From Myxococcales bacterium (GTDB lineage Bacteria > Myxococcota_A > Polyangia > Polyangiales > Polyangiaceae), in the NCBI GenBank assembly GCA_016706225.1, contig JADJKB010000021.1, positions 620,001 to 684,000 on the forward strand: a stretch of DNA of 64,000 bases, in the 5' to 3' direction. Below the pieces are notes generated by a model. That model was not told the DNA's origin. It was given only the letters and a program-made list of their open reading frames with translations, and did no database searches. Below, one piece after another: positions 27,835-37,538 of the stretch (positions within the stretch are counted from its first letter, which is position 1; every line of letters begins with the position of its first letter). Position numbers and translations under genes: made by a program.

Positions 27835-30800
27835 ATGAACGCCATCACCCACGTCGCCGTAGACGGCAACGAAGCCGCCGCATCCGTTGCTTATCGCGCC
27901 AGCGAGGTCATCGCGATCTACCCGATCACCCCCGCCTCGGCGATGGGGGAGCTGGCTGACGACTGGTCTGCACACGGCGAGCCCAACCTGTGGGGACGAA
28001 TCCCCAGCGTGACGGAGATGCAGTCCGAGGGCGGCGCCGCCGGCGCGGTTCACGGCGCGCTGCAGGCGGGATGTTTGGCCACCACCTTCACGGCGTCCCA
28101 GGGCCTGCTCTTGATGATCCCCAACATGTTCAAGATCGCCGGCGAATTGACGCCGTTCGTGCTGCACGTCGCCGCCCGGACCATCGCGACCCACGCGCTC
28201 AGCATCTTCGGTGACCACTCGGACGTGATGGCGTGTCGCGGCACTGGCTTTGCGATGCTCTGTTCCAGCTCGGTGCAGGAAGCCCAGGACTTCGCGTGCA
28301 TCGCACACGCCGCGACGCTCAACTCCCGAGTGCCATTCCTGCACTTCTTCGACGGTTTCCGGGTCTCCCACGAGATCGCCAAGATCGTGCGCTTGGACGA
28401 CGATCAGCTGAGACACATGCTCCCGGAGGAGGCCATCAGCGCGCACCGCGACCGGGCACTCACGCCGGATCGCCCAGTGCTGCGCGGGACCGCGCAAAAC
28501 CCCGACACCTTCTTCCAGGCACGGGAAGCCATCAACAGCGTGTACGCAGAATGCCCAGGCATCGTCGAGCGCGCGATGAGCCGGTTCGCCGAGGCGACCG
28601 GCCGAAGTTATCGACTGTTCGAGTATCAGGGCCACCCGGAGGCGGAGCGGGTGATCGTGATCATGGGCTCCGCAGCCGAGACCGTCGAACAGACGGTCAA
28701 CGCCCTCGTCGCACGAGGTGAACGCGTGGGTGTGCTCAAGGTCCGGCTCTACCGCCCCTTCTCGGCCGCCCATTTCCTGGCGGAGATCCCCAAGTCCGCC
28801 CGGACTGTGGCGGTGCTCGATCGGACCAAGGAACCTGGAGCACCCGGCGAGCCCCTCTACCTCGATGTCGTTGCAACCTGGTTCGCCGCCGCAGAACGCC
28901 CGGCGCCCCGGGTCGTCGGCGGCCGTTATGGCCTGTCGTCGAAGGAGTTCACGCCGGCGATGGTCAAATCCGTGTTCGATGAGCTGGCCAAACCCAGCCC
29001 CCGACACGGGTTCACCGTCGGCATCGTGGACGACGTGACGCAACTCTCGCTCGATGTCGACTCGAGCTTCCGCCTGCCCGCAGACGGCGCCTACCAAGCG
29101 GTGTTCTGGGGACTTGGTTCCGACGGGACGGTCGGCGCGAACAAGAGCTCGATCAAGATCATCGGTGAAGAGGCCGATCGGTTCGCACAAGGGTACTTCG
29201 TCTACGACTCGAAGAAGTCTGGCGCAGTGACCATTTCTCATCTGCGCTTCGGCCCTCAGCCGATCCACGCACCGTATCTGATCGATGAGGCGGAGCTCGT
29301 CGCTTGCCACCAATTCGATCTGCTCGAGCGCTACGACGTCCTGGCAACGGCGCGCGACGGAGCAATCTTCTTGCTCAACGCTCCCCAGAAAGGTGCCGAC
29401 CTGTGGGCAGCGCTGCCGCGCGAAGTTCAGGCGACCATCCTGGGAAAGAAGCTCGTTTGTTACGTCGTCGATGCCCACGGGCTCGCCCGAGAACACGGCC
29501 TCGGCGGTCGCATCAACACCGTGATGCAGGCGTGTTTCTTCGTGCTGTCCGGGGCGCTACCCCGGGACGAGGCGCTCGCCCGCATCGAGGCCTCCATCAA
29601 GAAGAGCTACGGGTCGCGCGGCGACGAGCTCGTGCATCGCAACATCCTGGCGGCCCGAGCGGCGGCCGAGCACCTCGTCCCGTTCACGCCCCCGACGCTG
29701 GAACAGAACGGCAGACCGCGTCCTCCGCCCATCCCGCCCCACGCTCCGGATTTCGTGCAGCGGGTTTCGGGCATGATCCTGGCCGGCCAGGGCGACTTGC
29801 TCCCGGTCTCGGCCTTTCCCATCGACGGAACGTGGCCCGTTGGTACGTCACGCTTCGAGAAGCGCAACCTGGCGCATGAAATCCCGGTCTGGGACGAAGG
29901 CCTGTGTATCCAGTGCAACAAGTGCGCGCTGGTCTGTCCCCACGCGGCGATCCGCGCCAAGGTCTACGATGGCGCCGCGCTGGCCGGCGCCCCCGAAGCT
30001 TTCAAGAGCACCGAGTGGAAGAGCGGCACGCTGCGCGGACAGAGTTACACCATTCAGGTCGCGCCGGAGGACTGCACCGGCTGTTCGGTCTGTGTCGCAG
30101 TTTGCCCCGCAAAGGACAAATCAAACCCCCGGCACAAGGCCATCGACATGCAGGCCCAGGCTCCGCTCCGCGAGACCGAGCGCCGGAGCTACGAGTTCTT
30201 CCTGGGGCTGCCAGAGGCAGCTCGCTCGGGCCTGGCCGTGGACGTCAAGGAGTCGCAGCTGCTCGAGCCGCTGTTCGAGTACTCGGGCGCCTGCTCGGGC
30301 TGCGGCGAAACCCCTTACATCAAGCTGTTGACCCAGTTGTTCGGCGACCGCCTGTTGATGGCAAACGCCACGGGGTGTTCGTCCATTTACGGTGGGAACC
30401 TGCCAACCACGCCCTACACCACCAACAAGGCCGGGCGCGGACCGGCATGGGCGAACTCCTTGTTCGAGGACAATGCCGAGTTCGGCCTGGGGTTCCGGCT
30501 GTCCGTCGACTACCTGACGGACCGCGCGCGCAGCCTGGTGCGGGAGCTCGGCAGCGAGCTTCCCGGTGAGCTCGCGGACGCACTCTTGGGCGCCTCTGCC
30601 GAGGACGAGGCGGCGATCGCTGCACAACGCGAGCGGGTCGGGCTCTTGCGGGAACGCCTCGGGCGCTCGTCGAACCCGGCGGCGCGCGCTCTCTCCGAGC
30701 TGGCGGACTACCTGGTGAAGAAGAGCGTCTGGATCGTCGGCGGGGACGGCTGGGCGTACGACATCGGGTTTGGTGGACTCGACCACGTGCTGGCATCGGA

Positions 30801-31380
30801 CAAAGACGTCAACGTGCTCGTGCTCGACACCGAGGTGTACTCCAACACCGGCGGTCAGCAGTCGAAGGCGACACCCCGCGGAGCCTCGGCGAAGTTCGCT
30901 GCCAGCGGCAAAGGCACCGCCAAGAAGGACCTCGGGCTGATCGCGATGAGTTATGGCCACGCCTACGTGGCGCGAGTGGCCTTCGGCGCCAAGGATGCAC
31001 AGACTGTGCGGGCCTTCGCCGAGGCCGAGAGTCATCCGGGCCCATCCCTCATCATTGCCTACAGTCACTGCATCGCGCACGGATATGATCTCGTTCACGG
31101 ACCGCGTCAGCAGAAGCTCGCCGTCGAATCCGGGATGTGGAATCTCTTCCGTTATGACCCCCGGCGCACCGATCGCGGTGAGCCGCCGTTGCAGATGGAC
31201 TCGGGAACCCCCAAGGGCAACGTGCTCGAGTACGCGCGCAACGAGGCGCGCTTCCGCATCGTCGAGCGCAGCAACCCGGAGCGTTTTGCGCTGTTGATGA
31301 AGGAAGCCGAGAAGGACGCCAAACGCCGCCTGGTGCTCTACAACGAGCTCGCCCGCTTCGCCCTTCCGTCGGAGAAATGA
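27835..31380 (+). CDS. nifJ: Pyruvate:ferredoxin (flavodoxin) oxidoreductase
   Basis: 1181 residues from ATG 27835, the normal NifJ start (AVDGNEAAASVAYRASEV); the frame open further upstream overlaps the Usp gene. Single-chain PFOR with fused domains: domain I (YPITPASAMGELAD, TEMQSEGGAAGAVHGAL), gamma domain near residues 410-610, two [4Fe-4S] ferredoxin motifs (CIQCNKCALVCP about 690; CTGCSVCVAVCP about 747), proximal cluster ligands in CSGCGETPY (about 820), and the thiamine diphosphate site GGDGWAYDIGFGGLDH with NVLVLDTEVYSNTGGQ (about 968-1005). It converts pyruvate, CoA and oxidised ferredoxin to acetyl-CoA and CO2, typically under low oxygen. Operon with Usp and the DHOD-like gene. 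Confidence 0.97.
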   Translation: MNAITHVAVDGNEAAASVAYRASEVIAIYPITPASAMGELADDWSAHGEPNLWGRIPSVTEMQSEGGAAGAVHGALQAGCLATTFTASQGLLLMIPNMFKIAGELTPFVLHVAARTIATHALSIFGDHSDVMACRGTGFAMLCSSSVQEAQDFACIAHAATLNSRVPFLHFFDGFRVSHEIAKIVRLDDDQLRHMLPEEAISAHRDRALTPDRPVLRGTAQNPDTFFQAREAINSVYAECPGIVERAMSRFAEATGRSYRLFEYQGHPEAERVIVIMGSAAETVEQTVNALVARGERVGVLKVRLYRPFSAAHFLAEIPKSARTVAVLDRTKEPGAPGEPLYLDVVATWFAAAERPAPRVVGGRYGLSSKEFTPAMVKSVFDELAKPSPRHGFTVGIVDDVTQLSLDVDSSFRLPADGAYQAVFWGLGSDGTVGANKSSIKIIGEEADRFAQGYFVYDSKKSGAVTISHLRFGPQPIHAPYLIDEAELVACHQFDLLERYDVLATARDGAIFLLNAPQKGADLWAALPREVQATILGKKLVCYVVDAHGLAREHGLGGRINTVMQACFFVLSGALPRDEALARIEASIKKSYGSRGDELVHRNILAARAAAEHLVPFTPPTLEQNGRPRPPPIPPHAPDFVQRVSGMILAGQGDLLPVSAFPIDGTWPVGTSRFEKRNLAHEIPVWDEGLCIQCNKCALVCPHAAIRAKVYDGAALAGAPEAFKSTEWKSGTLRGQSYTIQVAPEDCTGCSVCVAVCPAKDKSNPRHKAIDMQAQAPLRETERRSYEFFLGLPEAARSGLAVDVKESQLLEPLFEYSGACSGCGETPYIKLLTQLFGDRLLMANATGCSSIYGGNLPTTPYTTNKAGRGPAWANSLFEDNAEFGLGFRLSVDYLTDRARSLVRELGSELPGELADALLGASAEDEAAIAAQRERVGLLRERLGRSSNPAARALSELADYLVKKSVWIVGGDGWAYDIGFGGLDHVLASDKDVNVLVLDTEVYSNTGGQQSKATPRGASAKFAASGKGTAKKDLGLIAMSYGHAYVARVAFGAKDAQTVRAFAEAESHPGPSLIIAYSHCIAHGYDLVHGPRQQKLAVESGMWNLFRYDPRRTDRGEPPLQMDSGTPKGNVLEYARNEARFRIVERSNPERFALLMKEAEKDAKRRLVLYNELARFALPSEK

Positions 31381-31381
31381 C

Positions 31382-32392
31382 ATGGATCTTTCCACAGAAT
31401 ATCTGGGCCTTCGCCTCGAGAGCCCGCTCTTGCTGGGCGCTTCGCCGCTGGCGCACGACCTGGACGCGGTTCGGCGCGCAGTCGACGCCGGCGCGGCGGC
31501 AGTGGTGATGCACTCGTTGTTCGAGGAACAACTCACCCTGGAAGAGCTGGCGCACGACCGGCACGCGGCGGGCGGAACGAGCACGTTCGCGGAGGCGGAG
31601 AGCTGGCTGCCGGTGCCCGTGGGGTACGCACTTGGGCCGGATGCCTACCTGGAGCAGATCGCGCGACTGAAGCGCGAGCTCAGCGTTCCGGTCATCGGGT
31701 CACTGAATGGCGTGACCGCGCGCGGCTGGCTGCGCTACGCAAAGCTCATCCAGGAGGCTGGCGCGGACGCTCTCGAGCTCAACGTATATCAGTTGTCCGC
31801 TGACCCGCTGGAGAGCGGCGAAGCGGTCGAGGAGCGTATCCTCAGCATGGTGCGGAGCATCGAGGAGAGCATTCAGATCCCGCTGGCGGTCAAGCTATCG
31901 CCCTTTCACACGTCACTCGCACACTTCGCCCAGCGCCTGACCGACGCGGGAGTGGCCGGGCTCGTCGTCTTCAATCGTTTTTATCAGCCTGACATCGACA
32001 TCGAAGACCTCGAAGTCCGCCATCGGCTGCAGCTCTCGACGTCCACGGAGCTGCTCTTGCGATTGCGTTGGCTCGCGGTCTTGCACGGGCGCGCAGCAAG
32101 ATCCCTCGCGGTCACCGGTGGTGTCCAGGACGCGACGGACGTCGTCAAGTCGATCATGGCCGGAGCCAACGCGGTGCAGATGGTGAGCGCGGTGTTGCGG
32201 CGAGGCCCGTTGCACTTTGCGACGGTCAAATCGACGTTCACCTCCTGGCTCGAGGAGCACGACTACGAGTCCGTCAGGCAAATGCTGGGAAGCATGAGCC
32301 TCCTGCGCTGCCCCGACCCGCAAGCCTACGAGCGCGCGAACTACATCCAGATCCTGCAAACCTGGCGCGATCTCGACCGGCCCGCGCACTGA
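31382..32392 (+). CDS. Dihydroorotate dehydrogenase-like TIM-barrel flavoprotein
   Basis: 336 residues, starting two bases after nifJ. N-terminus STEYLGLRLESPLLLGASPLA and C-terminal LAVTGGVQDATDVVKSIMAGANAVQMVSAV are the FMN-phosphate-binding parts of class 1 DHODs. The orotate-binding segment (NxSCPN in true PyrD) is replaced by ELNVYQLSADP, so pyrimidine synthesis is unlikely. Genes annotated this way occur next to PFOR in other bacteria as well; their reaction is not established. A flavin-dependent oxidoreductase linked to PFOR or ferredoxin is inference. Confidence 0.9.
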   Translation: MDLSTEYLGLRLESPLLLGASPLAHDLDAVRRAVDAGAAAVVMHSLFEEQLTLEELAHDRHAAGGTSTFAEAESWLPVPVGYALGPDAYLEQIARLKRELSVPVIGSLNGVTARGWLRYAKLIQEAGADALELNVYQLSADPLESGEAVEERILSMVRSIEESIQIPLAVKLSPFHTSLAHFAQRLTDAGVAGLVVFNRFYQPDIDIEDLEVRHRLQLSTSTELLLRLRWLAVLHGRAARSLAVTGGVQDATDVVKSIMAGANAVQMVSAVLRRGPLHFATVKSTFTSWLEEHDYESVRQMLGSMSLLRCPDPQAYERANYIQILQTWRDLDRPAH

Positions 32393-32403
32393 GCGAACCT
32401 GCC

Positions 32404-33384
32404 TCAGCTGGGCCGGCGCCGCCGGCGCCGTTGCTCCTTCGCCACCACGGCGGCCGCACGGGCATAGCGTTGTTTGGGCGTCGGAGCGCGTCCGGGCCCT
32501 GGTGGTTGTTCTGCGAGCGGCTCCTCGAAGCTCCCGGGTTCGTGTCCTAGCTCGAACACGGTCAGTTCGCGCCGGCCTCGTTCGCCGATCCGGATCGGCA
32601 TCACGGACGCGCCAACCCCCGCCCCGACGTACACCGCACCCGAGGCACCGCCGTCACCGCGCCGTGCACCGTACAGTCCGTGCACGTAACGATGTCCGGC
32701 CAGCCGCCCGATGGCGATCTCGTGCAGCCGCGCCAACGTGACCTGACCGGCGTGGGTATGACCGGAGAGCACCAGCGGAACACCGTGCGCCCAGAGCGCG
32801 TCGGCTTCCTCGGCGATGTGGGAGAGCCCCAGGGTCGGCAGTCCAGGAGCGAGGCCTCGCACGGCATCCTCGATCGATGCGTGACCCGTATAGGCGTCAT
32901 CCAGCCCAACGAGCTGCAGTCGCTGACCGCGGAACGTCAGCACCGTGTGTTGGTTGGACAGGATCTCGGCGCCGCCGCGCCGGAGCGCATGGCGCACCTC
33001 GTCCGCACCAGCCCAGTAGTCGTGATTGCCCAGCACACACACGACGGGAGCCTCGAAGCTCGACACGATCCACGAGAGCTGATCGAGGTAGAGTTGACTG
33101 TGACACACGAAGTCACCCGTGATCACGACCACGTCGGGCCGCTCGCGGTTGGTGAGCTCGACCGCCGTTTCCTGGACCGCCTCGGGTGTGACCCGGCCCA
33201 CGTGCAGATCCGTCAGATGGGCGATGCGCAGGTGCGAGAGCACACCGACATGGGCGCTCGGGCCAGCGTATCGGCGCACCCGAAACTGCGAGGCGAGTTT
33301 CTCAGCCCGCGCAGTGAGCGGCTCGGCGGCGCGACCCTCAGGAGCCACACTTCGGTGCAGGTTGACGCGCGGCAAGACCCCCAT
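32404..33384 (-). CDS. Metallophosphoesterase
   Basis: 326 residues from ATG 33384; upstream frame lacks coding features. All calcineurin-like metal motifs are present: HLTDLHVG (DxH), VVITGDFV (GD), VLGNHDYW (GNHD), SHIAEEAD and LSGHTHAGQ (GHTH). It has no convincing signal peptide and a basic Arg-rich C-terminus (KEQRRRRRRPS). The sequence resembles the YkuE/YaeI-type family that acts on phospholipid head groups or nucleotides, but substrate cannot be read. Convergent with the DHOD-like gene with 11 bases between. Confidence 0.9.
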   Translation of the reverse strand: MGVLPRVNLHRSVAPEGRAAEPLTARAEKLASQFRVRRYAGPSAHVGVLSHLRIAHLTDLHVGRVTPEAVQETAVELTNRERPDVVVITGDFVCHSQLYLDQLSWIVSSFEAPVVCVLGNHDYWAGADEVRHALRRGGAEILSNQHTVLTFRGQRLQLVGLDDAYTGHASIEDAVRGLAPGLPTLGLSHIAEEADALWAHGVPLVLSGHTHAGQVTLARLHEIAIGRLAGHRYVHGLYGARRGDGGASGAVYVGAGVGASVMPIRIGERGRRELTVFELGHEPGSFEEPLAEQPPGPGRAPTPKQRYARAAAVVAKEQRRRRRRPS

Positions 33385-33413
33385 CCTACGACGGGAGGCC
33401 CGGAAGGGAAGGC

Positions 33414-33713
33414 TCAGAAGCGCCCGCGGACGATCAGCTCGCCACCGCCGGGTCGTCGAAACGCACGAACCTGCGACCACATCCGCTCGACAGCGAGACT
33501 CAGCGCTTCTCCCGGTTCGGGGGTCGTCGACTCTTGCCGCGGCGTATCCGTCTTCTTCAGAGCGACCCCGGCGCTCTGCCCCCGCCAGCCTTCGAGCAAC
33601 TTGACCTTCAGCGCCGGGCGCTCCCACAGAGTGGCAACGCTCTCCTCCGCGGCAGCGGGCCGTGCAACGCCCGTGACGAGAATCGCTCCCAAGATGACCA
33701 ACCCGAGGCGCAT
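33414..33713 (-). CDS. Small secreted protein of unknown function
   Basis: 99 residues: a signal peptide (LVILGAILVTGVARPAAAEE, cleavage after AAA) and a mature part of about 77 residues with WRGQSAGVALKKTD and a terminal GGGELIVRGRF. No Cys. It starts at ATG 33713 and ends 30 bases upstream of the metallophosphoesterase start, so the two may be co-transcribed. No family recognised. Confidence 0.65.
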   Translation of the reverse strand: MRLGLVILGAILVTGVARPAAAEESVATLWERPALKVKLLEGWRGQSAGVALKKTDTPRQESTTPEPGEALSLAVERMWSQVRAFRRPGGGELIVRGRF

Positions 33714-33855
33714 GACGCCAGACTGTGCACTCCCTGTGCCAGCCCGGTCAGCACAGCGGCCGGTCAGATTTCAAGCAGATACGTGGGCGCCGGGAGCGCG
33801 AAGTGGTCTGGATCGATGGCGTCAGGCTGCACTTGATGGCGACTGCCATCAGAAG

Positions 33856-34368
33856 CTACTTGCCGAGCTTGCCGCTGATGTCTGACCCCAACTTGTCCAG
33901 GTCGTCCATCTTCTTCTTCTCGACCGTAGTCGGCGCCTTCTTCTTCGGCGGGTCGTCTCCGGCAGGAGCCTTCGCCGCTACGGTCGTGGGTTCACCACCA
34001 CCCGCCGCGGGGGCGGGGCCTCCGCTCGGTTTGGCGGCCTCTTCCGCCGCCTTGGCTGCTTCAGCGGCCTTCTTCTTGGCCGCTTCCTCGGCTTCTTGAG
34101 CCGCGACGCTCGCCAGACTCTTGCGAGTGATCTCGATGTGGCGCTTGCGGTCTTCCGCCGACATTCCAGCGAAAGGATCCGCCTCGGCACTGGCCGCCAC
34201 GGCGTTGGCGTCCTTCTTGGGCTTGCTCTTCATCGAGCTGAAGGCGACGGCTCCGCCGACCAACAACACGCCGCCGATGATCCCGACCATGAGCATCGGG
34301 TTCGACTTCTTCATCGGGATGACGTCGAGCGGCGCCTGATCAACTTTTGGATTGGTGGGTGCGGCCAT
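33856..34368 (-). CDS. Membrane-anchored Ala/Lys-rich protein of unknown function
   Basis: 170 residues from ATG 34368. A short cytoplasmic leader, one transmembrane helix at about 24-46 (PMLMVGIIGGVLLVGGAVAF), then a charged region (EDRKRHIEITRKSLASVAAQEAEEAAKKKAAEAA) likely to form a long helix, and a Pro/Gly-rich end with KMDDLDKLGSDISGKLGK. Such single-pass coiled proteins often serve as periplasmic scaffolds; no enzyme motif is present. Confidence 0.7.
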   Translation of the reverse strand: MAAPTNPKVDQAPLDVIPMKKSNPMLMVGIIGGVLLVGGAVAFSSMKSKPKKDANAVAASAEADPFAGMSAEDRKRHIEITRKSLASVAAQEAEEAAKKKAAEAAKAAEEAAKPSGGPAPAAGGGEPTTVAAKAPAGDDPPKKKAPTTVEKKKMDDLDKLGSDISGKLGK

Positions 34369-34581
34369 GGGCTGATGAAGAGTACGTGCGGGAGCCCGGT
34401 CGGTCCAGGTCCGAGCGAGCGATCTCCGGACCCGGTCGCCACAGGCACGCGAGGCCCCGGGATTTTCCCGCAAACATTCGAGGTCCGACCGGATTTCGGC
34501 CCCGCCGGGGGCAGCGTGCCCCGGACGTCTGGCCTGAACGGGCTCCGGATGGCGGCTCCGGGAGCCGGCGCGGCACGCGAA

Positions 34582-36324
34582 TTAGATGTTGTCCCAGCTG
34601 AACTTTTCGGCCTTGAAGGCGTGCTCCGCGACGCCCTTGATCAGCTCGTCGTCGTTGATGTCAATCAACCCGAAGGCGTGTTTGACGCGACGCTGCACCT
34701 GCCCGGAGAAGACCTTCAGGATGTCCACCTCGTTCTGCGCCTTCTCGGGGCCAAGACTCGCGAGTGATGCGTTCACACGCGCGATGACACACGCGAGCAC
34801 GAACATGTCGATCATGATGTTTGCCAGCCGCCGCGAGGCCAGCTGTTTGCCGATGATGTTGCGCCCGTGTTTGCGCAAGATACGGTCGACCGCCGCAGCA
34901 AGATGCCGGGTGAGCTCCTCGAACGCCGTGGTCGCTTCGTGCAACTCCGGGCTGACGAGGGTGAAGCGACTGCGGGCGCGCCGGATCCCGGTGACGAGAC
35001 TGGCCTGCTTCAGCGCGTACTGGCGCATCACACCGAAACCCTTGATCGGGTCGTCGAAGATACCGCGGACGCTGGAGGAGAGTTCCTTTAGCTGACTGCC
35101 GACGTCGTTCATGGCGGTCAGCGCGATGAACAGGCGAAGGATCTCGTTGGTGCCCTCGAAGATGCGGTTGATGCGCGCGTCTCGCAACATGCGTTCGTAT
35201 GGGTACTCGCACATGTAGCCGTTTCCACCTGCAATTTGCAGCGCCTCGTCGGCCGAATGCCAGAGAGCTTCGCTGGCAAACACCTTGCTGATGGCCGCCT
35301 CCACCGCATAGTCGTCGTAGCCGTTGTCAATCAGGGCCGCCACCGTATCGACCACTGCCTCGGTGGCGTAACAGTCGACGACCATCTGGCCGACCTTCAG
35401 CTTGATCATCCCGTACTCGCTGATGGGTTTGCCGAAGGTCGTGCGCTCGTTGGCGTACTTCGTCGACTGTTCGATCAGGCGTTTGATCGCGCCGATGGCG
35501 CCTCCTCCGAGCCCCGTTCGGCCGTTGTTCAAGATGGCCATCGCCACCTTGAAGCCCTTGTTCTCCTCGCCCAGCATGTTCGTCGCGGGCACACGCACGT
35601 TGTCGAAATTGACGGTGGTGGTCGAGCTGGCGCGGAGCCCCATCTTGTCCTCGTGGGGGCCGATGCTGACGCCGGGCATGTCCTTGGTCACGATGAAGGC
35701 GGTGATGTGCGGTTTGCCCCCCAGATCACCCGTGCGGGCGAAGACCGTGAAGAACTGCGCCATTCCTCCGTTCGTGATCCAGAGTTTGTTGCCGTTCAGA
35801 ACCCAGTCGTCGCCGTCACGTTCGGCCCGCGTCTTCAGCGCGCCGGCGTCCGAACCGGCGCCAGCCTCGGTCAGGCAAAACGCCGCGATCATCTCGCCGG
35901 TGGCGAGCTTGGGTAGAAAGCGAGCCTTCTGTTCGTCCGTTCCGAACAGCAAGAGCCCGCGCATGCCGATGGAGCTGTGGGCGCCGATCGTCACGGCAAC
36001 GGACGCATCGTGCTTGGCAATCTCTTGCAGCGTGCGCGCATAAGCCGCGCTCTTGAACCCGAGCCCACCGAACTCCTCGGGGATCACCAGACCGAAGAGC
36101 CCGAACTGCCTCAGCTCTTCCACGAACTCGCTCGGCATCTCTCCGGCGCGGTCCCACTTGCGAAAGTCTTCGGTGTGAGACCCGAGCAATCGACCGACGG
36201 ACTCGATGACGCCGTGCAGGGTCTCCTTCTGCTCCGCCGCCATGCTCGGATAGGGAATCAGAACCTGCTCTTCGATGTTGCCCATACACAAGGACCGCAT
36301 GAAGCTGACGCTGGTATCGACCAT
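34582..36324 (-). CDS. Acyl-CoA dehydrogenase
   Basis: 580 residues from ATG 36324 (MVDTSVSFMRSLCMGNIEEQVL); starts at 36300, 36285 or 36243 are possible. Acyl-CoA dehydrogenase core: FGLFGLVIPEEFGG, SVAVTIGAHSSIGMRGLLLFG, FCLTEAGAGSDAGALKTRA, WITNGGMAQFFTVFART and RINRIFEGTNEILRLF, which carries the expected catalytic Glu. The 180-residue C-terminal extension distinguishes the long, VLCAD-like or FadE-like class from 380-residue enzymes. It oxidises acyl-CoA to trans-2-enoyl-CoA, passing electrons to ETF. No other beta-oxidation genes adjoin it. Divergent from the SUMF1-like lipoprotein gene. Confidence 0.94.
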   Translation of the reverse strand: MVDTSVSFMRSLCMGNIEEQVLIPYPSMAAEQKETLHGVIESVGRLLGSHTEDFRKWDRAGEMPSEFVEELRQFGLFGLVIPEEFGGLGFKSAAYARTLQEIAKHDASVAVTIGAHSSIGMRGLLLFGTDEQKARFLPKLATGEMIAAFCLTEAGAGSDAGALKTRAERDGDDWVLNGNKLWITNGGMAQFFTVFARTGDLGGKPHITAFIVTKDMPGVSIGPHEDKMGLRASSTTTVNFDNVRVPATNMLGEENKGFKVAMAILNNGRTGLGGGAIGAIKRLIEQSTKYANERTTFGKPISEYGMIKLKVGQMVVDCYATEAVVDTVAALIDNGYDDYAVEAAISKVFASEALWHSADEALQIAGGNGYMCEYPYERMLRDARINRIFEGTNEILRLFIALTAMNDVGSQLKELSSSVRGIFDDPIKGFGVMRQYALKQASLVTGIRRARSRFTLVSPELHEATTAFEELTRHLAAAVDRILRKHGRNIIGKQLASRRLANIMIDMFVLACVIARVNASLASLGPEKAQNEVDILKVFSGQVQRRVKHAFGLIDINDDELIKGVAEHAFKAEKFSWDNI

Positions 36325-36506
36325 GCCGATCGAATACCACGAACGCGGCGCGGCGCCGCCCGCGACCGTCGCGCACTCGATGTCAGCCTCGGGCTCCCGA
36401 AGAGGTCCGGGGCTCGCCCCAGCGAAGGCCCCGCGTACACTGGCAGCGCGGACTTGCTGACGGCAGGGTTGCCTCGCGCCGACGTCCGCATAAAGTGCGG
36501 CGCGAG

Positions 36507-37478
36507 ATGCCCAAGCACCCGCCCCTCCGACGCGCAGGCATTGCAGGCGCAATGCTGCTTTGCCTCGGCGCCGTGCGTTGCAAGTCGACTGGCCACGCGA
36601 GTGCTGCAGCCGATGCCGGCCCGCCTGACGCTGAATCGCCTGCCAGCGCCTCGGCCGTGCCGGCCACCTCGGCGCCGAGTGCAGCTCCTGCGGCGGCCGA
36701 CAGAGGAGCAGGAGCCTCCGCCTCGCCGCCAGCGCGCACCGACGGCTGCCCCGACGGCATGGTCCGCGTCGAGGGCGAGTATTGCCCAGCCGTGATCCAA
36801 GACTGCATCGTCCACCACCCCGAGTACAACTCTGGAAAGGGCGACAAGAACGTCTCGGAGCGTTGCCTCGAATACAAGAGCCCGTCCAAGTGCTTTTCCA
36901 AGGAGCGCAAGCACCTGTCGTTCTGCGTGGACCGCTACGAGTGGCCCAACAAGGCCGGTGAAATGCCGCGGGTTCTGACTTCTTGGCTCGAGGCCAGAGC
37001 CCTGTGCGAGAAGGCCAACAAACGCCTGTGCACTGAAGACGAGTTCAACTTCGCGTGCGAAGGGCCGGACCTCTTGCCTTACGTCTACGGCTTCGTCCGC
37101 GACGCGGCGAAGTGCAACATCGACAAACCCTACGTCCAGCCGGATCAGTCCCGCCAGCTCCCGACCTACGACAAGTGCGCAGACAACGAGTTTTGCAGCT
37201 CCGAGATGAAGCGTTTGGATCAGCGCCACGCCATCGGCTCGCGCCTCACCTGTCTCTCCTGGGCGGGCGTCGTGGATCTGAACGGGAACGTGAACGAGTG
37301 GGTCGAAATACCGGGCGAGAAACATCCCAATCGCAGCGGATTGAAGGGCGGCTGGTGGGGGCCGGTTCGCAGCCGGTGCCGACCTACCGTGACGTTCCAC
37401 AAGGAGTTCGACTACGGCTACGAGGCCGGCTTTCGCTGCTGCACCGAAGCTGCGGGCACCCCCGGCGACGGCGGCTGA
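36507..37478 (+). CDS. SUMF1/FGE-fold lipoprotein or secreted protein
   Basis: 323 residues from ATG 36507 (GTG 36495 is in frame). Leader GIAGAMLLCLGAVRC resembles a lipobox but is imperfect. A 55-residue Ala/Ser/Pro linker precedes the domain: DGMVRVEGEYCP, FCVDRYEWPNKAGEMPRVLTSWLEARALCEKANKRLCTEDEFNFACEG, DLNGNVNEWVE, GGWWGPVRSRCRPTV and GFRCC. These match the formylglycine-generating-enzyme fold. The two-Cys copper site of true FGE is not apparent, so it is likely a non-catalytic or differently catalytic member. Paralogue at 41685. Confidence 0.88.
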   Translation: MPKHPPLRRAGIAGAMLLCLGAVRCKSTGHASAAADAGPPDAESPASASAVPATSAPSAAPAAADRGAGASASPPARTDGCPDGMVRVEGEYCPAVIQDCIVHHPEYNSGKGDKNVSERCLEYKSPSKCFSKERKHLSFCVDRYEWPNKAGEMPRVLTSWLEARALCEKANKRLCTEDEFNFACEGPDLLPYVYGFVRDAAKCNIDKPYVQPDQSRQLPTYDKCADNEFCSSEMKRLDQRHAIGSRLTCLSWAGVVDLNGNVNEWVEIPGEKHPNRSGLKGGWWGPVRSRCRPTVTFHKEFDYGYEAGFRCCTEAAGTPGDGG

Positions 37479-37538
37479 GCAGAGCCCGCTGTTTTGGCCG
37501 CCGCGCGCGGCGACTTCCGGCATACTCGGGCCTTCCGC

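Noticed and set aside
27571..29496. 641-codon minus-strand open frame opposite nifJ
   Set aside because: Antisense to a clear PFOR gene, with Arg/Gly/Asp-rich random composition and no domain.
31382..32392. Assigning the gene as pyrD
   Set aside because: The orotate-binding NxSCPN segment is missing; linkage is to nifJ, not pyrimidine genes.
36507..37478. Calling this a formylglycine-generating enzyme
   Set aside because: The fold matches but the catalytic Cys pair is not visible and no sulfatase gene is near.
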